From: Halocaridina rubra
Lineage: Eukaryota; Arthropoda; Malacostraca; Decapoda; Atyidae
NCBI GenBank assembly: GCA_037179515.1
Contig: JAXCGZ010009485.1
Span: 62,001 to 126,000 of the forward strand
Length of the DNA: 64,000 nucleotides
Reading direction: 5' to 3'
The position numbers and the translations under genes were made by a program. The notes under the pieces are model-generated. The model was not told the origin of the DNA. It saw nothing but the letters and a program-made list of their open reading frames with translations, and made no database searches. Every line of letters starts with the position of its first letter. Position 1 is the stretch's first letter. This document shows positions 52,384 through 64,000 of this stretch, in pieces.

Positions 52384-54702
52384 CAACCTAATTGTGCTTA
52401 TGGGTAGGAGACAAGCTCGTAACTTCCCGTCTCCTCATCGGTTCCATTTTGTACTTAGTGATACTTATCATACTTGTCCTTAAAAACTCTGGATTGAGAT
52501 AGCATTAACTACCTCCTCGCTTAGCCAATTCCAATTATCAACTACTCTTACACTGAAAAAGTATTTCCTTACATCCTGCAAACAAGTTTTCTTACGAAGC
52601 TTCAAACTATGACCTCTAGTTCTAGTGCCAGCCATATCAAAATATCGGTCCCTATCAACTCTATCATAACCATGAATATATTTAAAGACTGTCACCATAT
52701 TCCCCTCAATCTTCTAGCTTCAAGTGATAGTAAGTCTAATTCCCTCAGCCTCTCATCATAACTGACATTGCATATTTCTGGCACCAGTTTTGTGGCATGT
52801 CTACGAACTTTTTCAAGCTTGGCTACGTGTTTTTCCAAGTGCGGATTTCTAAAGGGAGCTGCATATTCAAGTTTTGGCCTCACATAGGTTACATAAATAT
52901 TTCTGAGCATTTTCTTGTCCATGTGCCTGAAGACTACCATTACATTTGCTAAGAAAGCATATGCTGCCCTACTATGCCATTTATATGTATTTCTGGAGAC
53001 AAATCTGCCAGTATGTTTACTCCTAGATCTCTCATTCGCTGACTATTGAAGTTGTACGCCTGCCACCGAGTAGTCAAGCTTGGGCCTCCTTGCACTTGTA
53101 CCCATTCTCATTACCTTACATTTTGAAGTACTGAATTTTATTAGCCACTTTTCTGACCCTCATGGAGACTATTTAGATCTTCCTGAAGTTCTGTACCATT
53201 GTTCTCATTCTTACTTTCTTCATAATCTTTGTATCATCTGCAAACATATTCATGAATGAATTTACAGACTCTAGTTGGTCATTTATATATACATGGAATA
53301 AAATTGGCCCTAAATCTGAACCCTGTGGAACTCCACTACTAACTCTTCTCCATTCAGACACTGAGTGTCTTACTCTAACCCTCTGTTCCCTTCCTTCTAA
53401 GGAAGTTTTTATCCATTCCAATACATTTCCACTTACTCTAGCCATTGCCTGCAGCTTCTTAATAAGTCTCCCGTGTGGAACAGTGTCAAATGATTTCTGG
53501 AAGTCTAGGAATATGCAGTCTGCTCAGCCCTCTTTTTCCTGTAAGATTCGGCTTACCTCATCATAAAATTCTAATAAGTGTGTTACTGTTGATCTACCTT
53601 CTCTGAAGCCATGTTGTCTCACTGACAAATAGTTGAAGGATTCCAAGTGAACAGATATATGTTTCCTTAGTAGTTTCTCCATAACTTTGCAAACTATGCT
53701 GGTCAAGGAAACTGGTCTATAGTTAAGAGCCGTATCCCTCCTACCCTTTTTGAAGACAGGTATCACGTTCGCTTGTTTCCAGCATCTTGGAATCTCCCCT
53801 GACTCCAGTGACTTTTTAAATATGATACTTAGTGCCACTGATATTGAGTTTGCGCATTTTTTAAGTACATGAGGGGATATAGCATCAGGACCTGTAGCTT
53901 TATGGACATCTAACTCCATCAGCGCTTTGCATACCTCTGTGGCTGAAAGGTTGATGTTCTCTACTACCAGCCCATGAGCTTCTATCTCAGCAATCTGAGG
54001 GGGTGGAGTATTTTCTACTGTAAATACTGACTGAAACCCCTTGTTCAATTCTTTGCAGATCTCTTAATCCGTCTCAGTGATGCTTCCATCCGCTCTCTTA
54101 AGCCTGAAAACCTGTTCTTTTACCTTCAGGTTTCCTTTCATAGAGCTTTGGAAAAGCTTGGGATTTTCTTTAGCCTTCCTGGTGATGTGCCTTTCATAGT
54201 CTGTCTCTGCCTCTCTTCTTTTGCTTAGGTAATAATTTCTTGCTCTTTTGTAGGTTTGCCAGGCATTTATGTTTTTTCTCCTCCTATACCTTTTCCAGCA
54301 TTTGTCTCTCCACTCCTTAGCTCTTTTACACTCATTATCGAACCATTTCTCTCTGGCATGAATTACACCTACTTTGGTGACAGGTATGCAGCAATCTGCT
54401 ATCTTCCCATATTTCTCACAAAAGATGTCGTACATTTCTTGTACAGATTTGTTGTAAAAGGTCTTCCAGTCATTAACTGCAAAAATCTCATTCATTTTGA
54501 TGTAATCTCCTCTTAGATAGTTCCTCCTCATGTCCTCAGTGCCTCTACTCTCAGGCAGAACATCTTCAATGATATACTCCATCAACAACACACAGAGGTC
54601 ACTCATTCCAATTGGTGGTTCATATTCAATTTTTTCAATATACACGTTATCTGTGAATACAAGATCAAGTAGTAATGGCTCATCCCCACCCCTGGCCCTC
54701 GT
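52384..54702 (-). mobile_element. CR1-like LINE, copy D (decayed)
   Basis: It shows the same order as copy A: RT C-terminus (52480-52940, frameshifted), RT B/C region (53173-53445, 'SSGVPQGSDLGPILF', 'MFADDTKI'), RT N-terminus (53524-54048, 'KATGPDAISPHVLKKCANSI'), linker and the end of the endonuclease (54064-54700, 'IGMSDLCVLLMEY', where SDH has become SDL). It is truncated within the endonuclease at 'cctggccctcgtt', where copy A continues with 'ggttcc'. Confidence 0.88.
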
Positions 54703-54763
54703 TTTGTGTGTGTGTGCGTGCGTATGTGTGTGTGTACGTATGTATGTATGTGTGTGTATCATG
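54703..54763. repeat. Degenerate (GT)n tract at the 5' end of LINE copy D
   Basis: A 'tgtgtgtgtgtgcgtgcgta' type tract with GTAT variants, more decayed than the other four. It may be the original microsatellite or the tail of a lost copy. Confidence 0.9.
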
Positions 54764-57700
54764 GTTAGTAGGTTGGCCATGGCACCATCTGCCCGTTGAA
54801 ATACTACAACTGAAGGTACTACGGAATCAACTAGGACTGGTCCAGATAGCTCCACATTAAGTCTTCCTTCAGGTACAGTTCTTTCCTTATGCTTACATCT
54901 ACAGCGAATATTCTGGCGTATTCGTTACACATCTCTTGCAATCCAATTACATTTGACAAGTAACAACATTTCCCATTTGTTTCTTTTTGCCCTCTTTTTC
55001 CTCATTTTTGCAATATTTATGGAAGGTCCAAAGTTCAAGGCTCACAGGACCCGGCACTGAGGGGTGCTAAGCATCTCCGGGGATCTTGTTGACTCCACTA
55101 CTGGTGTGAGGGTAGACATGCCTGGTGGTAGTAATGGTTCTGCCCTTAAGATTGCACCTCCCAACAGATCTGCTTCTTTCATTCTTCACTTTTCTAACAT
55201 TCGTGGTCTGAACTTCAATCTTTCACCTCTAGAACAGCACTTGGAGACATCCTCCCTTAACCTCCTCCACCTCTCTGAAACCCAGCTGTATATGCATGCT
55301 TCCACTGACTCATTTCAAATCTCTCACTATAACCTGTATTCTTGTTATCGTTCCAAAGGAGGGGTCTGTGCTTACTGCAACACTGACACTCCTATTGCAA
55401 GGCTTATGGACCTAGAACCTCCTGACTTTGATATTCCCTGGCTGAAAATCTATCTCTCCACTACCACTATATTCCTTTGCCTCTGCTACTGTTCTCCAAA
55501 CTCCTCTGACTTTGTGTATTTCTTTGAATATCTGTCCTCATGCCATAAGTCCTTGTTATCTTTTCACCCACATACTGAAATTCTCTATATTGGAGACTTC
55601 AATATACACCACAGTGAGTGGCTAAATTCTTCTCACACTGATATGAGAGGAAGTGAGGACCTTACTTTCTCCATTACTCATGATATGGAGCAAATTTTCA
55701 AACATCCTACTCATGTTCCCGATTGACACAAACATGCAGCCAACACTCTTGAACAATTTCTTAATTCTATCCCTTCAAACTACTCATATTCTGTGCTTAC
55801 CCCTCTTGGTAAATCTGACAACTCTGTGATCTCAATATCTTCATTTCAACTCCATCTCCATCAATTCCTCATACTCGGCCCTGCCTTTGGCACTTTGAGC
55901 ATACCCAACATGAAGAATTGCGTAACTTTCTCTTTGATTTCCCATGGGATGTCTACTGCTTTCGGTCCTGCAACCCTGATCAAGTAGCCCTAAAAGTTGC
56001 CGGGATCATAACCTCGGGAATGGAGGTATTTATCCATTCCTCTATGAAGACTTTTTCTCCCCAAATCATTGGTTTCTCCGAGCCTGCTCCATGGCTATTC
56101 ATGCCAGGGATTGGGCACACCGGTCGTACCAAGTCTCTCCTTTTGATTTAACTCACTCTGCTTTTATTGTTGCTCGAAATTGCTGTATTGCTCAGATTCA
56201 AAAGCCTAAAGCTTCCTGGCTAGAACAGTGGTAACTCACTGGCTGCGCATTCATGAGGTCGGCAGATCAAGCCTCGTCCAGGCATGAGAGTTTATGCTAT
56301 TTACTGGGGAGGTTACTGTTGTGGCTGGCACCACATCAGGGGGTTGGAGGTCGCACAGGCCGACACCCGCCATAACAGGGGCGATGCCCCTGATAGGAGG
56401 GCTAAAACCCAGCAAACTTTCACTTTTATGAGAAGAAAAGTTGATGACTTTAATTCCTTTCCAACTGTCCAATGTGTCTTGTCCTTAGCCAAAAACTTCT
56501 GTAACTCAAGCTTTCCCCCCTTTCATTTGTTCTGATGGGTCTATAGCTTGCTCTCCCACTGACAAAGCCACTCTCTTTAGCTCTCATTTTTCTGCCAACT
56601 CTTCCATATATGATTCCAGCGCACCTGTCCCTTAATCTTTACCCCTCTCTGACCCTATGCCCTCTCTTATTCTTTCTGTACACAAAGTTCATTAGGTTCT
56701 TCGCTCGCTAAAGACGAACAAGGCATCAGTTCCTGATGGTATCCCTGCAAGGTTCCTTAAGGAGTTTGCAGATGAGGTAGCTCCAGTGCTTTGCCATCTC
56801 TTTCAACTCATTCTCTCAATCAGTATCTACCCTTCATCTTGGAAGCATTCTTTATTGCAACCTGTTCCTAAGAAGGGTGACATCTCTCTTCCTTCAATCT
56901 ACCAACCTAATGCCCTAACCTATTCTAACACTAAAGTTCTCGAAACTGCTCAATGCGCAATTCTTAAAACGTCTTGAATCTAACTCACCTCCGATCACCA
57001 GTACGACTTCCGCAAGGCAAGATCCACTGGTGACCTCCTGTCCTATCTTACTCATATGGTCACCTTCTCTGAGGAACTATGGGGAAACCTTTGTCATCAC
57101 CCTTGATATCTCTAAGGCTTTTGACAGTCTGTAAAAAGGCTCTGTTGGCCAAACTCCCTGCCTATTGCTTTACACCTTCTCTCTGTTCTCTGATTTCCGG
57201 TTTTATCTCTGTGGTTGTTGATGCTGCAACATCTAGCCCATTCCCTGTTACCAGTGGCGTTCCAAAGGACTCTGTTCTTTCACCTACTCTGTTCCTTCTC
57301 TTTATCAACGATATTCTTCAGTCCCCATCTTCCTCTCTTCTTCACGCCTTTACCAATTATTCTACCCTTCACTTTTACTCTGTCTTTTCTTCACAACCTT
57401 CATCTGCTACTCGTAATCAGTCTCATAGTACTCATTCTTCTACTCTTAACACCGATTTGCAGAGAGTATCAGAATGGGGCACCCAAAATTTAGTTAAATT
57501 TAATACCTCCAAGACACACTCTCTGACTATCTCTTTATATGTATCTCCTCTTGATAGCCCTATCGTCTTCGATACTAATGAAATTTACCCTCTTAATTCT
57601 GTCAAAATATTAGGAATCCAGATAGCCTCTAACTTGTCTTGAAGGAATCACATAATCCAAATTTCTAAATCTGCATCCAAAAAATTGGGGATTCTGTTCC

Positions 57701-58370
57701 ATTTTCATCATTACATTCCCTCTTTGCAGTTACTTACAATCTACAAAGGTCTTATCCATCCCTACTTATAATACTACTAGCACATCTGGAGAAGCATACT
57801 TAACTCCTTGATAGAGTTGAATCTAAGGCAGTCAGACTCGTTAAATGACACTTCTCTTACTTCTAATTTGGATTCTCTTTCTTTTTGCAGTAAGGTATCA
57901 TCCCTTTCTCTTTTCTATCATTACTACTTCCATCGCTGCTCTTATGAGTTGGTGGGTTGCATCCCTCCCCCACTGCCAAGGCTGTGTAACACTCACCAAA
58001 CAGCTTTGTCTCACAGGTACTGTGTGGAGATTTGTTGCTCACGGATTGGTCAGTGCAGCGACTGCTTCTTCCCATCCACCTCCAGACTCTAGAGCTCTCT
58101 TTCTCCTTCTGTCTTTCCTAATTCTTATAACCTATCTTCCTTCAAAAAGCAGATCTATCATCATCTAAGGACCTAACCCTGCCCTAACTTTAGGTCTTCA
58201 GTACTTTGACTATTCTTTCAGCCTGTCCTTTTCCTTTGTGTATCATTACCTCATCTCTGCCTTGTCCTTAACCTTTTTCTACCCTTCATCTTAATGTTCT
58301 CTTCATGCCCATGCCTTTTTTGATTGGGGCAGTTTTCTTCTCTGTCCCAGTGTCACAATTAAAAAACTCC
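54764..58370 (+). mobile_element. Jockey-like LINE, copy 2, with nested SINE
   Basis: It starts 'ttagtaggttggccatggca' as in copy 1. The endonuclease frame 55064-55726 is open for 220 residues ('NIRGLNFNLSPLEQHLET', 'LLHLSETQLYMHAST', 'YIGDFNIHHSEWLNS') and ends at a TGA where copy 1 has CGT (Arg). The RT region is broken: 'KNKAS-PDGIPARFLKEFAD' region near 56720, 'DISKAFDS' near 57110, 'TSGVPKDSVLSPTLFLLFIN' (B box, 57079-57642). The 3' end is 'gtcccagtgtcacaatta' plus A-rich, close to 58370. The orientation is opposite to POSH transcription. Confidence 0.85.
56217..56425 (+). repeat. SINE family B nested in jockey-like LINE copy 2
   Basis: The sequence interrupts the LINE between blocks that are contiguous in copy 1 (after 'cttcct' and before 'tttat.agaa'). 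Its blocks 'ggctagaacagtggtaactc', 'ttatgctatttactgggg' and 'gctggcaccacatcaggggg' match the free copy at 31480-31670. The SINE insertion is therefore younger than the LINE insertion. Confidence 0.85.
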
Positions 58371-58414
58371 TAAATTTCAAAGGCTGCAATAGATCAAATA
58401 TACATGTTAAGATA

Positions 58415-58550
58415 CTGCAATCCCCCTGAGTGGAGGGAAAGAAAGCCTCCTTCATGTTCCCCTGCTTGTCTTAAAAGTCGACTAAATGGGGCAGAGTGGG
58501 GGGATTGAAACCCCTCTTTTGTATCATCCTCCCACATAGTCAATTTTATG
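58415..58550 (+). repeat. SINE-like family E copy
   Basis: 'cctccttcatgttcccctgc', 'cgactaaatggggcagagtg' and 'gattgaaacccctcttttgt' match the leader of the RTE element at 61845 and the copies at 30440 and 43115. Confidence 0.6.
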
Positions 58551-58932
58551 ATTTGACTCAGCTAATCGACTATAGCAATATAGAAAATATTGCATGGAAA
58601 CAGAAAATTAATAAACAATTCCAAAAACTTCACACAATAAATCTTTCAGCCCACTAAAGTCTACCTTAAACCCCAACTAATAGTAGTTATCATAAATTTT
58701 CCAATTGCTTAAATGCAAACGGATAAATTTCCTCACTCTTCCCACCTAATTCTTTAAAACAACACCTTGCACCCTCTAGGGGATTGGTACTTAGCTTTTC
58801 AAAATTGCTGCCTCCCCAGATATATGATGCAAAAGTTTGTGTCGTAATGAGTCCCCACTAGAACTGGGGTGGACACACATCCCAATTAAACGACTGTACT
58901 GAACATTAATGTACTACTGAAAAGCAACTTAC
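58551..58932. other. POSH intron, with SINE-A tail fragment
   Basis: A short reverse SINE-A tail ('gtccccactagaactggggt', 'ggacacac') lies at 58849-58878. Nothing else was recognised. Confidence 0.5.
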
Positions 58933-59181
58933 AATGTTGTAGCTGTTACTTGCGGCGTAGTCGAAGAGGACCCCACTGACTGGCTAGAAGACACTGTGGA
59001 AGCTCGTAACCTAGGGGATCCCACCGATTCAGACGTGACGGCTGGTTCATCCACAGTATTGACTTCCTGGGATCCTTCAGTATTACTAGGCCCAGAACCA
59101 CCAGCACCAAGTCCGGCCGGACCAAGGTTGTTGCTACGATTGCTACCTTCCTCATTGGCACTCACTATTTCAAGGGAGTGT
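58933..59181 (-). CDS. POSH: POSH exon: linker between SH3-2 and SH3-3
   Basis: Acceptor 'tttttaaattcag', donor ACATT|GTAAGT. 249 nt, phase 2 at both ends. It reads HSLEIVSANEEGSNRSNNLG, PAGLGAGGSGPSNTEGSQEV, NTVDEPAVTSESVGSPRLRA and STVSSSQSVGSSSTTPQVTA, then TT and a split Phe codon that completes with the SH3-3 exon. A 'RHSLEI' start resembles the 'KRHSLEIS' stretch shortly after SH3-2 in vertebrate SH3RF1, in or near the Rac-binding region; this comparison is from memory. It is the most upstream exon visible, so the protein here lacks RING, SH3-1 and SH3-2, which should be encoded beyond the window's right edge. Confidence 0.92.
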
Positions 59182-60240
<1,059 letters not shown>

Positions 60241-60243
60241 TAT

Positions 60244-64000
<3,757 letters not shown>

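Overview
This window is eukaryotic genomic DNA and most resembles a decapod crustacean (crab or shrimp). The evidence is AT-rich introns, very long (TA)n, (TC)n and (GT)n arrays, many tRNA-like SINEs, Tigger/pogo relics and several non-LTR retrotransposon families of types I associate with decapods. This assignment is inference from repeat content and gene structure; nothing in the window names the species.

The one gene I can identify is on the minus strand: the 3' part of POSH (SH3RF1/3, 'plenty of SH3s'), an E3 ubiquitin ligase and JNK-pathway scaffold. Nine exons between 59181 and 26599 have canonical GT-AG junctions and join in one reading frame with matching phases. They encode 543 residues ending at a TAA stop. 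The segment includes the third SH3 domain (exon 46767-46934), a long Ser/Pro-rich linker and the terminal SH3 domain (exon 26599-26767). The RING finger, SH3-1 and SH3-2 must lie beyond position 64000. A probable 3' UTR runs left from 26598, with the first AATAAA at 24362-24357.

Layout: 1-24 kb is intergenic or unassigned and consists of nested mobile elements. It holds a palindromic pogo-like element (856-2403), two Tigger relics (3186-4152 and about 13240-15602), a CR1-like LINE (6601-8760), a second LINE (about 10800-12845) between inverted copies of a short segment, a roughly 39-bp minisatellite (16195-17050), a jockey-like LINE (18842-22006) and two further palindromic elements (18198-18505, 22733-23419). 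24-59 kb is the POSH gene. Its introns carry SINEs, minisatellites, small LINE relics and, in the intron upstream of the SH3-3 exon, a head-to-tail series of four CR1-like LINE copies separated by (GT)n tracts plus another jockey-like LINE. 59-64 kb holds a 260-bp TA array, a second copy of the palindromic pogo-like element, a 475-bp TA array and an RTE-type LINE that runs off the window.

The most unusual structures are: (i) the LINE series whose copies all meet at (GT)n tracts, the last tract ending 37 nt before the splice acceptor of the POSH SH3-3 exon; (ii) palindromic TIR elements that carry expandable microsatellites at the same internal positions in both copies; and (iii) a near-perfect 140-nt hairpin at 4667-4806. 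I found no prokaryotic-type system, CRISPR array, rRNA or confident functional tRNA gene.
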